Positions 23,601 through 36,344 of a DNA stretch of 64,000 bases are shown one piece after another. The notes beneath the pieces were generated by a model. The model made no database searches, was not told the origin of the DNA, and saw nothing but the letters and a program-made list of their open reading frames with translations. Origin of the DNA: Papaver somniferum (lineage: Eukaryota; Streptophyta; Magnoliopsida; Ranunculales; Papaveraceae). A program made the translations under genes and the position numbers. The number at the start of each line of letters is the position of its first letter. The first letter of the stretch is position 1. The stretch spans positions 1,054,984 to 1,118,983 of the forward strand of contig NW_020650971.1 of NCBI RefSeq assembly GCF_003573695.1. The letters are read 5' to 3'.

Positions 23601-24956
23601 TGAGGTTGCATCTCTTCGACTGCAATGGCGTCGCGAGCAGGTTAGGCTTAACTTGTGATATTTTCCTTATCTTATGTAATCAGACTTATTTCAATTACCT
23701 TGGACAATTTCTGTAAAGTTGATAACTGAACCTATGAATCTCTCTGTCTTTGTTGAAAGTTACATGAAATTTATTTCCTTTTTCCCCCTCAGGGTGCAAT
23801 AGACACCTGCTCAATAGAACCACGGATCAAGGTGGTTAATCCAGATGACCCGGAACCTATAATCAATCTCTATGTCGAAAATCAAGCCGACCCTGCTATG
23901 CGACTGGTCTCTGAAATCATGATAATGTGTGGGGAGGCTGTAGCTACTTTTGGTTCTTTGAATAACATTCCTTTGCCCTACAGAGGGCAACCTCAATCAA
24001 ACATCGATACATCAGCATTTGATCATCTTCCGGAAGGACCTGTTAGAAGTGTTGCTTTAATCAAATGCATGCGTGCAGCAGAAATGGAATTCAGGAAGCC
24101 TGCACGTCATGGAATCTTGGGCGTTCCTGGTTATGTGCAGTTTACATCTCCCATACGCAGATATATGGATCTTCTTGCTCATTACCAGGTGTGTTTCTCT
24201 TATTCAGATTGAAATGATAGGTAATGTGCGAAATGTGATAATAATACCATGTTAAGCTTGTGCCAACAACTGTTTTGTTTAGTGCTTATCGAGGTAAGGT
24301 TATGACTTATGATCACATTTTTATCCTTTGACCCGATCATAAGTTTTAATATGTATAACTTACTAATAACTGTACTTTAGAAATACTGTTTCACGGCTTT
24401 TCTAATGTTTAAGACATTCACTAACTCCCTTTCTCCCTCTGGCTGTCTATCTATTTTAACCATTCAAGGTTTGCATTGCAGATTAAAGCCTTCCTTAGAG
24501 AAGATCCTCTTCCTTTTTCTGCTGGTCAGTTGGAAGGGATGGCATCACTGATTAACATGCATATAAAAGTAGCAAGAAGACTCCAGAACAGCAGTCTAAG
24601 GTATTGGTTGGTAGAATATATGAGAAGGCAGCCCAAGCAAAAGAAGTTCCGTGCTTTAATTCTTAAGTTTATTAAAGACCGGATTGCAGGTTTACTTTTG
24701 GTTGAGGTAAAGATTTTCTTTCCTTTCGAAAAGGCACATATTATGGTTCTGCCTGCTTCTAATTTCTTCTTGAGAAACCTGCTACTGCTGTATGACTAAA
24801 GGTATGAACAATCTTCAAACTGTACAGGTTGGGATGCAAGCTTCTGCAGTTGTGTCAATTGGGAAACAAATAGGAGATGAAATAGAAGTTAGGGTAGAAG
24901 AAGCCCATCCACGTGACGATGTCTTCTCCGTTATTGAAGTACCTCAAATGTCTTAG
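20647..24956 (+). CDS. RNR1: RNase II/R family 3'-5' exoribonuclease, organellar (RNR1 type)
   Basis: Fourteen exons with GT-AG introns join in frame to 2403 nt (800 aa): 20647-20930, 21318-21477, 21583-21696, 21784-21861, 21931-22062, 22156-22377, 22512-22694, 22830-22892, 23018-23124, 23224-23373, 23481-23640, 23793-24188, 24482-24706, 24828-24956. The first 56 residues are Ser/Arg/His-rich with no acidic residue, as in a transit peptide. The RNB domain follows, with its metal site at 406-415 (DVDEADELDD: D406, D414, D415, and E412 where bacterial RNase II has Asp), PYRGQPQSN, and TSPIRRY at 669-675. The short C-terminus (759-800) is S1-like. Arabidopsis RNR1, about 800 aa, matures chloroplast and mitochondrial rRNA and mRNA 3' ends; the same role here is inferred from family. 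I see no disabling change. Confidence 0.95.
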
Positions 24957-27900
24957 AAAATTGTATCCCTTGTTCTCAACTTCAACATTAGACTGGTGTA
25001 CGTCTTCCCAAACTGCTCATTCGAAATGGGTAAGAGAAATATCCTCATCTCTATAGATTAGTTCGTGCGTAGTCTGTGCTAGACAAACAGTTTCGTTTTT
25101 AAACTCATGCATGACTGCCCACGATGATTTGAACTGACAGATAATGTCTCTTTTTTTCTTTTGGATAAACCCTGCAAAAGAAAGCTCCAAAGTCTGAATA
25201 TAATCACTAAATTATGTTTTCTTTTTCTTTTTTGTCAGTTGCCGAGGAACCTCAATTATAGTCTACAGTATTGGCAGCACTGAAATGTGATGCTGCAGGT
25301 GCAAGTACCTGGACTACACTTTGCTATAATCCCGGAGCGACATGAAAGATCTCTGACTTCTTTTTCCAGGCTGACCCGACATATGTCTACTTATGTAAGA
25401 TCGCATGCCAATTCAAGCCTTTCTTATGATCTGTCAATTGATTTTCCTTCTTTAAAGTTAGCTGTATAATATGTATCCAGGTAATGTTATCATGTCAGGG
25501 ACATTACTAGGGTGTTTCCATGTATATCTATTAGGCTCTTACTTTCCAATATGTCAACAAGTAATAATTACAGTTCAAAACCAACTTTTTAGTCCCAGGT
25601 ACCAGATAACTGTAAAAACTACAGTGGAAACGGTAATAGAGAAAACTCATCAAGTGCTTCTTCACATCTCATTGAGTGGATGCAACATTTCTAAGGCTAC
25701 TCTGACCAATACATCATCATTAGGGTTTCCGATTCTGAGATGCAAATAAATAAGGTTTGGTACAATGGGTCATGCATGTTTGCACCTTTGCTTTGCTCTC
25801 AAGTTTTTATTCAGAATTTAGCAGTTTCTTGTCTTGTTTTTTTTTTTTACTCTTTCTTCGGACTTTAGAGTAAAATGTAAAGCAGTTATGTTGGTTGTTG
25901 TGGTTGAAGTTCAACTGTCCTGTTGGACCATTAGTTAGTTATTGCAGAAGGGAGAATGTGCCTTTGGAGAAATGATAATCAAAACACACCTCTAGAACAA
26001 GGAATCATAAATTATTAAAGCTTTTGAGTAGTACTAACCATTCCAGATAAAAAGGATGTGGACCTTCTTCTATACCTAAGCGTATAGAGTCTGTGTAGAC
26101 AGAGATGATGTTGGCTTAATAGGTGCAAAAAGTTGATGACACAATTGTGTTGCGTGCTTAAGAAACTACAACCTCCCTTTTGTTGTAATGGCTAGGGAGG
26201 GATTGAGTAAGACTGAAAGTTAGGATTCCAGGGGTCCATATCAAAAAGAGAAAATAAAAAAAAAATAAAAAAAAAAATGGTCCCAAGTTATTGATAAGGA
26301 TATTTGGCTAAGCAACTTTATCCTAATTTTTGGTTTATAATTTTGTAGTGGTCTTGGTTATTACTTGTTGAAAATGAGCATCACTATGTGTATTTTGGTG
26401 CCTATTTTGGCACCTTGACTAGTTGAAAATCTGATTTTCGACGAGAATGATATACCACTATCAGATACTTCTTTTTTCTTTTCTTGATTGGTAAAGAATA
26501 TGGTGTTGACGGGCTTGGATTCAGGTATTTGTATCATCATCCAACGACTTTACCACTGTCTAAACCGACATGGCGATGGTCACATTTTGAAGCCATTGAA
26601 AAAACCACAAAATGTAGTGTAAATCTAGTCAATGAGCTATGGGGAGTATAAAAGAAACCAAGCATGTTTAGGTGTGTTAAACTACTCCATTAGTACTAAC
26701 TATTAAGTAATGAAACTGTCTTTCTTTGTGTTAGTGAGCATGGGATCACATGAAACATGTAGTAGACAATTAGACATACAATATATAAAGAAATGGTATC
26801 AGAATATCGGTGAAAAAAGTAAAGAATGATATGGGCTTCAAATCTTCGATAGTTTCAAGAGATTTCTTTGAATTATCTACTATTTTCCATTTACTAGTAC
26901 TACAGGGGTTGTACTTGTTACCTTTAGAATTCTTAGTAAAACAAAAACAACACATTGGGTCTCTGTTTTTGTTTAAAATGGATTTAGCAAAAGGTAAAAA
27001 GTGCAATAGGCGCATGGCACCGCATTTTCAAAAAAAAAATCTTGATTTTTTCGTTTGAGGTACTATTATTATCTGAACTGTGAATGTCATGGATTAACAC
27101 TTCGTCCAGACGAACAATTGAATATCCGTATGGGTCCATGTGGGGGGTGTTCATCCACAAAAATTGGCTGGTCAAGATGAACTTAGCTTCACAATGGGGA
27201 ATTGTCTTGTCCCTTTAAGAAAAAAGATTGTGTCACATGGGGCCATTTACTATATCTCCTTTCACCATGTATGGTTGCTTGCTATTCCCAGGACACATGA
27301 AATCCTCCCTCCTTAAATTCTCATCCCTTTGTTGAATGTACAGTACACAGAAACAAGAATTTTCACACACACAACACAAGACCTATGGATCCCAAGTCCT
27401 GACTAATAATCTAAATCCTCATGTGGAATTTATTACATCCCCAAGAAACCTCATTGCAAGTCCTTTTAGATTGTGGAGGTCTTAATCCTACAATAAACAA
27501 ATGTGAAACAAGAGTTCTTAAAGTGAGTTTCAAGGTCCTAAAGCCACAGCCATAATCCTCTAGATAGACGCATGTGAAATGTACTGGTAGGCTAGAAAAT
27601 TCTCCGGTCTTCGACCATATTATACCTCTGTTTTAGGAAAAATGATACTTTCGTTATCTCAGTTTTACCTGAAAATAGACCAAATTGGAAAGTATAAGTA
27701 TCACTTTTTCTGAGACGGACGAATAATAAATAAATGTGGGAGAAGTGTTGTTAAAGTGAGATTTGAAGGTCCTGAAACCAGCCACAATCCTCTAGATAGA
27801 CACATGTGAAATGTATTGGCAGGCTAGATTTTCTTTAAAAGACCCTCCTTTGGTCATTGCATCTTTTGACATTTTTTTCCATGGTTTGAAGTTGAACACA

Positions 27901-29189
27901 AGGTTAGGTGTTGAATCACAGTTATGTATATAGATAAGATTATTTCTTTGATGCTGCCAAGTTAAAAGTCTCTAATTTCATCACATTTTTAGGTGTAGCT
28001 GCTCTCCAAATTGTACATTAGACAATAGTTGTTTTTGATAAATCTTTCAAGACTTTTGTTTAAATATGACTGCTTCTGTAAAGTCAAATTGCTGCAAGAA
28101 ATTATAATAAGAAAACCAAAGTATGAAACACTTTACAAGGTGTGACTGAAATCTTTTCTTCTGTTAATAAATTTTGGACAGTTTTTTTTTAATAAATCTT
28201 CTCTTCTGTTAATAAATTTTGGACAGTTTTTTTTAAAGAAATTGTGTGGTGTCTATGGCATGCCATCATGGGCAAGGGCATAGCCAATGTAGATATTTGT
28301 GTACAAAACTCCCTAAAACTGGTTCTATTTTATTTTATTTTCATGTTTTTCCCGTATATTGGAGTATTACACTATTACCCCTGTTACCTTCAATCCTGAC
28401 TCTGCTTTTAATCATGAGCCATAACTTTACCATGTATTGCATGTTGCTCTATTCACACCTTAGATAATTTTTGGAGAAGAGTTTTTTCGGAGACAAAGAG
28501 TGTAAAATTTGTTACCTTCAATCCTGGCTCCACCGTTAATCATGAGCCGTAACTTCACCGTGTGGCCCTATTCAATATTCATCAAGTTACAGCTGCACAT
28601 TTGAGCATCCAAAGCTTGGACAATTTTTGGAGACAAGAGTGCAAGTTTTACAGCTGCATGTACGGTAGGGAGGATCCAAGGCTTAGGTAAGTGGGAACAT
28701 AGCACCAAATGAAGAAGCTAAACTTGAGAAAACACTAAAAGCGGACACCCCCTTTCTTCATACTAGTGGTGGGTAGTGGGGATCATGACATGATTTGCGG
28801 AGCGAATGAAGCTTAAAAGAGAAATTTCAAAATTTCTAATCTCAAAAATGGAACCACATTATTGTGTGGATTTTTTTGCTTCTAATTGGAATTTCCAAAC
28901 CTTTTTATTTTGTTTTGCTTTGGTACAACTTGTAACAGTAAAAAGTAGGTTGAGAAAAGCAGTAAAAAGTCACAAATATGGTAAAAAACTTTATGGTTAG
29001 GTAAGAGCAATAAATTCCCAACTGATACCCCTTGTGGGCTCAATAAATAGTCTAACACCTTCCTTCCCTTTTCCCCCAAACCATTTCTTCACAACACTTC
29101 CTTCTTCACACACTCCTTTCTCTCTGCTCACCAACCACCACCACCACCACCACCACCATTCCGGTTGTTCTTTTCCAGAGAGAGAGGAA
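24957..29189. other. Intergenic spacer with small repeats
   Basis: It holds no protein domain I recognise. The first few hundred bases are probably 3' UTR of the exoribonuclease gene. Local structure includes a diverged direct repeat at about 27500-27595 and 27745-27830 (shared CCTCTAGATAGAC and CATGTGAAATGTA). Between them is a small Stowaway-like inverted-repeat insertion (about 27629-27720, ends CTCTGTTTTAGGAAAAATGATAC and its near complement; the first 20 bases are conserved). There is also a short tandem duplication at 28155-28235 (TTCTGTTAATAAATTTTGGA twice) and a diverged pair at about 28380-28450 and 28510-28565 (TTACCTTCAATCCTG). Confidence 0.6.
29134..29158. repeat. (ACC)n microsatellite in the expansin 5' UTR
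   Basis: Eight consecutive ACC triplets lie about 30 bp upstream of the expansin start codon. The region would read as a poly-His/poly-Pro stretch if translated, but the conserved signal peptide begins downstream at 29190. Confidence 0.9.
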
Positions 29190-30416
29190 ATGGATAAAAT
29201 TTCACTTCTTTGTGTTCTTTCTCTAGTGTCCTTACTTTCTCTCAAGGTTGATGCAAGAATCCCTGGTGTTTATCAAGGTGGCGGCTGGCAATCTGCTCAT
29301 GCTACTTTCTACGGCGGCAGTGATGCTTCTGGCACCATGGGTATGTACTGAAATCACTCAATCTCATAATCTAAAGCTTCAATTTCTAACTTTTGCATGT
29401 TTTTTTGGTTTTTCAACAGGTGGTGCTTGTGGGTATGGAAATCTGTACAGCCAAGGTTATGGAGTAAACACAGCGGCACTAAGTACAGCATTATTCAACA
29501 ATGGATTAAGTTGTGGTTCATGTTTTGAGCTCAAATGTGCTAACGATCCACAATGGTGTCATTCCGGCAGTCCGTCGATTCTGATCACTGCAACTAATTT
29601 CTGTCCGCCGAATTTCGCACAACCTAGTGATAATGGTGGTTGGTGTAACCCTCCTCGCCCTCACTTTGATCTTGCTATGCCTATGTTCTTGAAGATTGCT
29701 CAGTACCGTGCCGGGATTGTTCCTGTTGCTTATCGCCGGTAAGTTCACTTTCCGGCAGCTGGTACTAGTTCTGTTTTTTACTGTTGTGTCCGTCGTTGTA
29801 GTGTCAGATATTCTTCAACTGTCCAAGCACGTAAAGTTAACCGCCCACTGGCCACTCCTTCCAAATGACATTTATACCCATAGGAGTGTACGGTCAACTT
29901 GTTGAGTGAGGTATAAAGCTGAGGTTAAAAATGTCAGAAAAGCAAAAGATTTTCTAGCTGAAAAACCGTTTTTTTGTTTGGTGTAACGGGTTTTCGAAAA
30001 CATGTTTCCCATGTATTACGGAAAAGGTATATATATTGGATCTCAAGTACCCTTGTAATTTTATCAAAATTGCGAAAATAACCCTGGTGTGTTCTGGTTG
30101 ATGCAGTGTGCCATGTAGAAAGAAGGGAGGAATAAGGTTCACACTGAATGGATTCAGGTACTTCAACTTGGTTCTAGTATCCAACGTCGCCGGTGCCGGT
30201 GATATCGTTCGTGTCAGCGTCAAAGGCTCAAGAACAGGATGGATGACATTGAGTAGAAACTGGGGACAGAACTGGCAGTCAAACTCAGTACTAGTAGGCC
30301 AATCACTTTCATTTAGAGTAACAGGTAGTGATCATCGTACATCGACTTCTTGGAACATCGTTCCGGCTAACTGGCAGTTCGGACAGACGTTCACCGGAAA
30401 GAATTTCCGGGTTTGA
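29190..30416 (+). CDS. EXPA: Alpha-expansin
   Basis: Three exons (29190-29340, 29420-29738, 30107-30416) join in frame to 780 nt (259 aa), the usual alpha-expansin length. Residues 1-22 form a signal peptide ([20 protein letters not shown], then DA). Domain 1 (about 23-160) resembles a GH45 barrel with the expansin marks: [16 protein letters not shown], a Cys-rich run ([12 protein letters not shown]) and HFD at 132-134. Domain 2 (about 160-259) is the CBM63 fold with the conserved Trp pattern ([26 protein letters not shown]). Family role: secreted to the wall, where it loosens cellulose-xyloglucan contacts non-enzymatically during growth. I chose the ATG at 29190 because it begins the signal peptide; upstream in-frame ATGs lie in a His-coding repeat. 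A TATA-like ATAAATA lies at 29043-29049. Confidence 0.97.
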
Positions 30417-30918
30417 AAAACAACTAATTGGAAATCAAAGCTTTAACTTGGCGCCATTTTGATGGGGGGCCATAGTTCTTGGAATGTTTTTTTTTTGTGG
30501 TGTGTGATGACAACAACAAAGTGAAAGTGAAAGTGAAAATCAATAGAGTACTTAAAAGTATAGTAGAGTTTGTGTATTTAGTTAAAGAAAATAGAAGAAA
30601 TGGTGGTGGCGGAATTTGAATGTAATGGCGGTAAAAGCTTAAGCTGTAGAGGTTGCTGAGAAAAAACCAAAATGCAACCCACAGTTTTTGCTATGGATTA
30701 TAGTTTAAGGTATAGTATTAGTGATTGATGATGATTATGATTAAGAATTAAGATTAATCAACTAAGTGTGGCTATTTTTCTTGTTTTAGTTTTATTTTTT
30801 TTAGATAATATTGATCAATCAATATAAAGAAGCATTTGTATTACTTGTGTGTTTGATGATGAACTTTTGTTTGTGGTTCTAAGAAGGGTAAAATTGGAAA
30901 TGTAAGGATAAGTAACCA
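30417..30918. other. 3' flank of the expansin gene
   Basis: AT-rich 3' UTR and spacer, with no other feature visible. Confidence 0.5.
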
Positions 30919-31057
30919 ACGCTTGTTTTCATCTGTCGTCTCCCAATCCAACCTCTCTTTAATTTTATGCTTCTTCTCTCTATCTTTCTGCTTCATCTTA
31001 TCGTATCTTCCTACAATTTCCATCACTTGTTTGAGATTGGCAATACCCACAAAACTA
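30919..31057. repeat. 139-bp direct repeat, left copy
   Basis: Matches 49167-49305 in the same orientation with one mismatch that I can see (C/T at the third or fourth base). On the minus strand both copies read through without stops as a Lys/Glu-rich peptide (GIANLKQVMEIVGRYDK...), which suggests an exon fragment of an unidentified gene. Flanking sequences differ immediately outside. Confidence 0.93.
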
Positions 31058-32868
31058 ACTTTGCAGGATATATTCCATTGTGTCATTATAAGTGGAAATC
31101 TCTTTAAGATTTCTATTAATGTGGCCTGTTGTGATGAAGCCATTCTTGTTTTTATTCTGTTTGGCATATAACTTGTGTTGGTATCCAATGTCCAAACTAA
31201 CTTTGCAGGTATACACAAATTGCTACAAACACCGAAAAAACAACAACATTCAATTTGGAGTTGATGTTTTTGGCAGTTTAGAGGAGGATGTCAACATAAA
31301 GGAGTTTCTTCCACCCCAACTACTCTTGAAGTTTTATCTGTGGGGGATGAGAAAATTTATTCCTGAAAATGTGATATCGGATGGTGCGTGTTGGGCCTTG
31401 GCCCTTCGGCTAGTGTAAAATTGAACATGGGAAAATTAGGCGCAGGTCCAAAAAACATAATATTCTCATTGTCAGTCTCATAATTAATTTTAGGTACCGT
31501 GACACCCATAATTATTTAGTAGTATAGTATAACAGTATTGATGTATTTTTTATCTAGCAGTATAGTATAACAGCCAACCGTATTACTTCAAAAATACTTT
31601 TTACGTACACGAAAACCTTGTGTAAATTAACTCGACAAAGTTGATACCTGTCCTATTTATCTGAAGCATATCGCTAAGGACAAAATTTGGTCATTTAGAA
31701 GTAAACTAAAAAATTCTTTATTTTCGTTGTGGCTCATTTACTCCAGGTTAAATAATGTTAATTTGGTAATCTTATAAATGTTTAATCCTGTTAGCCGAGA
31801 AATCAGTTAATGTTAATTTATCATTAAAACATAAAATAAACTTGTCTTTTTTAATAAGAATGTCAACCAAGAACCTGTGGATGTTCATGCCTTCGTAGGT
31901 TGATTTTAGATTGATTTTCTTCGTTCACGAAAAGCATCTGAAATCGCTAAGTATTACTTACGAAATAGAACGTTTGTTAAAGCATCTGGATGTGCGTAAG
32001 ACCAATTGTGTTATACTTTCATAAAGAAAAAATGCATCGTACTCTTAGGAAATCAGCACATTATAAAGTAAGAAAATCAACGCACTACCTAAGATAGTTT
32101 AGCATGTGCATTCTTGAACCTCGTGCATTAACTTTGTTAGTTAACCTCCGAGCACGTTTATACAATACCCCATATTCCTTCGTGTGTATGAACGTTTTTT
32201 CCCGTTTAAGTCATGGGCTATTGAATCGTTCGAGGTTAAATTAAATGAATTACTCGTTACAGAGTGCAAGCATCAAATCATGAGAGATCACTTTCTCACT
32301 ATCAGGAGTTTGTGGATGATGGTCGTCCACCTTTTCTAATTTTACGGAACTCTTGAATATCCATTTTGATATATTTGAATAAAAACGTTAAATCTCTGCA
32401 ATTTTCACTTCCCCGTGTGTTTATAATAAAACTCTTTGGTTCTCCTCCAAAATATAGAAAAAATTTCAACTCAACGTTCACGAAAGACGGTAATGAAGGA
32501 TTTGACGAGCTACGTGTCTTTTACCGATTCCCATGCAATTTTCCAAGAAGTGGCTAAAAATTGCAACTCTGGGATAAAATATGCTAGCTTGGGAAAGAGG
32601 TTTTCCTTATGTAGACGAAGAAGACTCAGCGTCAGTTATTTTAAAGTGAATTCCAACATTTTGCTTATAACAGTGTCTGAAAAAATTGATTTCATCCTTA
32701 CAAAATCACATAAAATTTGTCTTGCTACAATCGGTGGATAAGAATATTCACATCAGCTAATTTCAGCCTAAAAAGCATCAAAAAAAATGATTTTTTTATT
32801 TACTAGAATCTTCGAGAAGGCTACGACCCCTCGATGTGTTATGAAGCTCTTGAAGCATTGGCTCTAAA
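31058..32868. other. Unassigned sequence left of the plant-mobile-domain remnant
   Basis: There are open stretches at 31092-31415 and 32436-32738, but neither shows a domain I know. A 16-bp direct repeat (AAACTAACTTTGCAGG) occurs near 31053 and 31195. The left end of the MULE complex may lie here, but I found no terminal inverted repeat or 9-bp duplication by eye. Confidence 0.4.
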
Positions 32869-34480
32869 GTGTCTATGATGGGATGCAAAAAGGCCCAATA
32901 TGAGTTTAGACGTGCCGTGAAGTCTCCTAAACGTGGCGATTTGTATAATCCCAAAGAGGCAGATGGATCCTTGAAGAAGATGGTCAAGAAATTTAAGTTG
33001 GTAAAGTTGAAGAAAGCATTTGAAGGGACATCTCAGAAGGTGAAAATGGAAAGCTGGTGATTGACAAGGAGACGCTTAGGCACCATGTCACCGCTTATTG
33101 GTTATATCAGTTAGGAACTGTCATTTTCCCCGACACTTATGGAAATAAGGTAAATGCACATTATCTACAACTTTTGGAGAATCTCGATGAGATGAACAAC
33201 TACTCTTGATCCACTGGGGTGCTTGCATTTGTTTTAGGAGAGATGAGCAAAGGGTCGAGGATTAAAACAACTCAAATCGGAGGTTATCTAACTCTTATTC
33301 AAGTGAGCTTCTACATTGTTAATTAGCAAATTATTCGCTAAAATTTTCTTCTTCCAATTCAATTTTCATATATATGGTAAATATTTTTGTTTTTTCGCAT
33401 AGGTTTGGATTTATGACCGCTTCCCTAAATTAGGATTGGCTAGAGAAACTCCAAATTATCCCTATAACGAACCTACAGCTGGGAAAATGTTGTTTTTGGA
33501 CGCACAAAAGAAGTTTAAAGAAGAGCAGTTGCCTTCGCTGAGGGAGAAATTGGATGATATAACGGTGAACGATGTGGTATTTCACACATACGTCGTACCC
33601 GATGATGTCCCTGTAGATGAAGATGATTTGAATGGTTACTCTACCGTCCCGGCTTACTACAGACCAATTTGGCATCTTCACGGCTACCCAATTTATAATC
33701 CAAGGAGAATACTAAGACAACTTTCTTGTGTCCAAATGGATCCCGATGTGGAGAATGAAAATTTCACTCTGATGGTTCAAGGAACAAAGAACACCGAGAA
33801 TTACTTTGTGCCAAAACATGAACCAACTCCTACGATAAGACATTGGAATGAACAAAAAAAATACAACTTACTTTTAGGTGATTTAGTACCTTGTGGATAA
33901 GATGTAAATGCATATGAAGAATATTATAAGGAGTTTTATCAAGAAATTAGTCATCCTATTGTGATAAATAGACAACAACAAGCTATTGCTGATAAGGCGA
34001 AGGCGAAGGAAAAAGAGAGGGAGGCTAAGAGAGCTCAAAAGGAGATGCCAATTTGTGGTGAAGAATCCATTAAGTTATGAGATAATATGGTAAGTACGTG
34101 TCTTCTCTTTATCTTTAAAGTTGTTTCAAATTGTTGAAAATATATTTACTTGTGGTAAATATTGAAATCAGGTGAATAAGAGTACGAAATTGTTAAATAA
34201 ATGGATGACTAGAATCCGTAGTGGAGAGTCGATGTCGCCAAAGGAACAAACTTTGTACCACAGCCAGTGGGAGCAGCTTATATCTTAAAGAATGATGGAG
34301 GCAAGTCGGTTTAAGCAGATGAAGAGGGGTCGACAACAAGGAGAAGGTTTAAGTCGCGAAGCCATTACCACGATGGAAGAAACCAGTGGAGGAGATGAAA
34401 CCCCAACTGATGAGGAAGTTCCACCTAAGACTCGTGGTGAAAAAGGAAATAAAATGCCTCGTCGTAGTGGTCGTAAGTGA
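32869..34480 (+). pseudogene. Plant mobile domain (PMD, aminotransferase-like) gene remnant
   Basis: Translation around 33075-33302 gives AYWLYQLGTVIFPDTYGNKV, then GVLAFVLGEMSKGSRI and QIGGYLTLIQ. A GT-AG intron (33303-33402) joins this to VWIYDRFPKL. This succession is the core signature of the plant mobile domain family found in MAIN/MAIL proteins and many transposons. The next exon encodes WHLHGYPIYNPRRILRQLSC and a Lys/Ala/Glu-rich tail. After another intron (donor near 34089, acceptor near 34171) a Lys/Arg-rich C-terminal exon runs to 34480. Disabling changes include a frameshift near 33055, TGA at 33207 where Trp is expected, TAA at 33898 and TAA near 34286. No known enzymatic activity; the domain is linked to silencing and transposons. 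Confidence 0.78.
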
Positions 34481-34675
34481 TTTCGTATGGTAGTAGTTTC
34501 AAAAAACATCTTAGTTATGGATTTCGTATGGTTTAATTTCGTATGTTAGTGTGTTTTAAATAATTAGTTGAGGAATTTCGTAGTTTGGTATGTGTAACAC
34601 TTTTATATTTGTTTTAATTGGGTTTGTCTTTTAATTTTATGTTTGTTTTACAAGTAGAGTGCAACAACTCTCCAA

Positions 34676-35290
34676 TGTTTTTGCTACAGGGAGAAGTTCG
34701 GTTAGTCAGAAATTTTATGCAGAAAACCGAACACCTAGTTCGGGATCCTGTGAAAGTTTAGCAGGTAACCGATCCAAAGTTCGGTTTTCTCGCAACTTTT
34801 TAGTCATTGCCGAACTATTCTCTGTAGACTCAAATTTTGAGTTTTCCACAAGTTTCAAACCTCATTTTCTTGATGCATAAATCACATATTTGCACACTGA
34901 AGTTTGTTTTAAAGTGGTTTGTGTACCTTTTATATGTTCAGATTGTGTTTGATCCTTCAAATAAAAGTTCGGTTCCCACATAAGTTAACAAGAAAACCGA
35001 ACTCTAAAGTTCGGTTTGCCCGCAACTTTTTAGTCATTGCCGAACTATTATCTGTAGACTCAAATTTTGAGTTGTCCACAAGTTACAAACCTCATTCTCT
35101 TGATGCAGAAATAAAAAATATACACACTAAAGTTTGTTTTAGAGTGTTTTGTGTACCATTTATATGTTCATTGTGTTTGAGCCTTCAAATAAAAGTTCGG
35201 TTTCATCTTTATTTTACCTAGTAACCGAACCATATAGTTCGGTGTGGTCGCAAATTTTTTTGTCGTATCCGAACTTTTAATTTTGAAATT
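34676..35290. repeat. GTTCGG/CCGAAC repeat block with 230-bp tandem unit
   Basis: A unit of 230 bp begins near 34776 (AAAGTTCGGTTT), repeats at 35006 and begins a third, more diverged time near 35236. Each unit contains TTTTTAGTCATTGCCGAAC or a close form. The second and third units begin GTTCGG and contain an internal CCGAAC, so short imperfect hairpins are possible. The block separates the PMD remnant from the trihelix-like ORF. Confidence 0.85.
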
Positions 35291-35418
35291 AAAATGTCCT
35301 TTATCTGACACAAATATCAAGTAACGGATATTTATTTTGAATATATAGCCGTTATACACCTCAATGGTATATATATATGATACATATAGTTAACATTTTG
35401 TTTCAAAATCTCTTTAAA

Positions 35419-35694
35419 ATGGCAGCTACTAGTTCAAAATTTACTTTAGATGAAGATCTTTCTCTTTGCAGAAACTACATACTATATTATCCAAAGAGGG
35501 GTAAAGAACGAAGAATGAAAGGTATTATGAGTCAAAGTTATTGGGGGAAAATTCATGAAAAATTCTGCTCCGACACAACGAACCCTCATAACCGTGACAG
35601 TATAGCATTGTTCATTCGATTTGGAAAGATCAGAGATAGAGTTGTTGAATTTTTGGCTTTGTTTCGAATTGTAAGGAGGTATAGACTTAATTAG
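35419..35694 (+). pseudogene. Trihelix/Myb-like (NAM-associated type) DNA-binding ORF, truncated
   Basis: The ATG at 35419 opens MAATSSKFTLDEDLSLCRNY, followed by SQSYWGKIHEKFC and NPHNRDSIALFIRFGKIRD. This resembles the SANT/trihelix part of plant proteins often named NAM-associated or GST-T3-like, many of them transposon-derived: a Trp within helix 2, and a basic helix after NPHNR. The frame ends at 35694, but one base over it continues (RDETFEEIVLTSKNEWRRWK) to about 35805, so a frameshift probably truncates it. In transposons such proteins help recognise element ends; for this locus that is inference. Confidence 0.5.
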
Positions 35695-35839
35695 GGATGA
35701 AACATTCGAGGAAATCGTTTTAACATCAAAAAATGAATGGCGAAGATGGAAAAAAAGAATTTCAAATATGAAGATCATTTCCGCATCCTTCACTCCTTTT
35801 TCATAACACGTTTCGGATATTAAGTTTTCTGTAATTTAA

Positions 35840-36240
35840 ATACTAAAATGTCCTGTAATAGTTCGGCAATGTCCTGTAATATTTCGGCAATGTCCTGTAA
35901 TAGTTCCTAACCGAACTTCTGTTTGTGAAATCAAATTTAGAAGTTGAAAAATATCCAAGAATTTTATTTTATTAAATCCAACAGAACATACATCTAATAT
36001 AGAGTAGAATTGAAAGAAAAGAAATAACAAAGTTTACTAAATTCAAAATCAGCAGTTGAAGTGTTAAGATTTTGAATCAATAAGTTCGGCAACTAGGTGA
36101 TTGTTTTTAGGTTACCGAATAAAATGTTCGGTTACCTGGTGATTTTTTTCAGGTTACCGAACTGTACTGCAAAAACAGTTGTTGGCCAAAAAATAAAGTT
36201 CGGCAAAGTCATGTAATCTGATGCTAACCGAACTATTATC
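35840..36240. repeat. GTTCGG/CCGAAC hairpin repeats between the trihelix ORF and the transposase
   Basis: Three short units of AATGTCCTGTAATAGTTCGGC type stand near 35846-35905 (unit length about 27 bp). At 36127-36168 a near-perfect hairpin is formed by GTTCGGTTACCTG and CAGGTTACCGAAC around a 12-bp loop. CCGAACTATTATCTGTC near 36225 recurs near 35040 and, with one change, near 47200. Confidence 0.8.
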
Positions 36241-36344
36241 TGTCAACTCAATAAAATACTAAAATTAATCCAATAATTAATACCACACTTCAAAAAAAAT
36301 AGTATATGATTCAGAAGCATATTTAGTACCATTACAAGTGTCAT

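Noticed and set aside
28997..29245. Minus-strand ORF with a poly-Trp run
   Set aside because: It is antisense to the (ACC)n microsatellite and start of the expansin gene.
31092..31418. 108-codon plus-strand ORF with an FGVDVFGSLEEDVN stretch
   Set aside because: It has no homology I recognise, no splice context, and starts in repeat-adjacent sequence.
34676..35290. CRISPR-like spaced repeats
   Set aside because: Unit length is 230 bp and copies are degenerate, inside a plant transposon. This has nothing to do with CRISPR.
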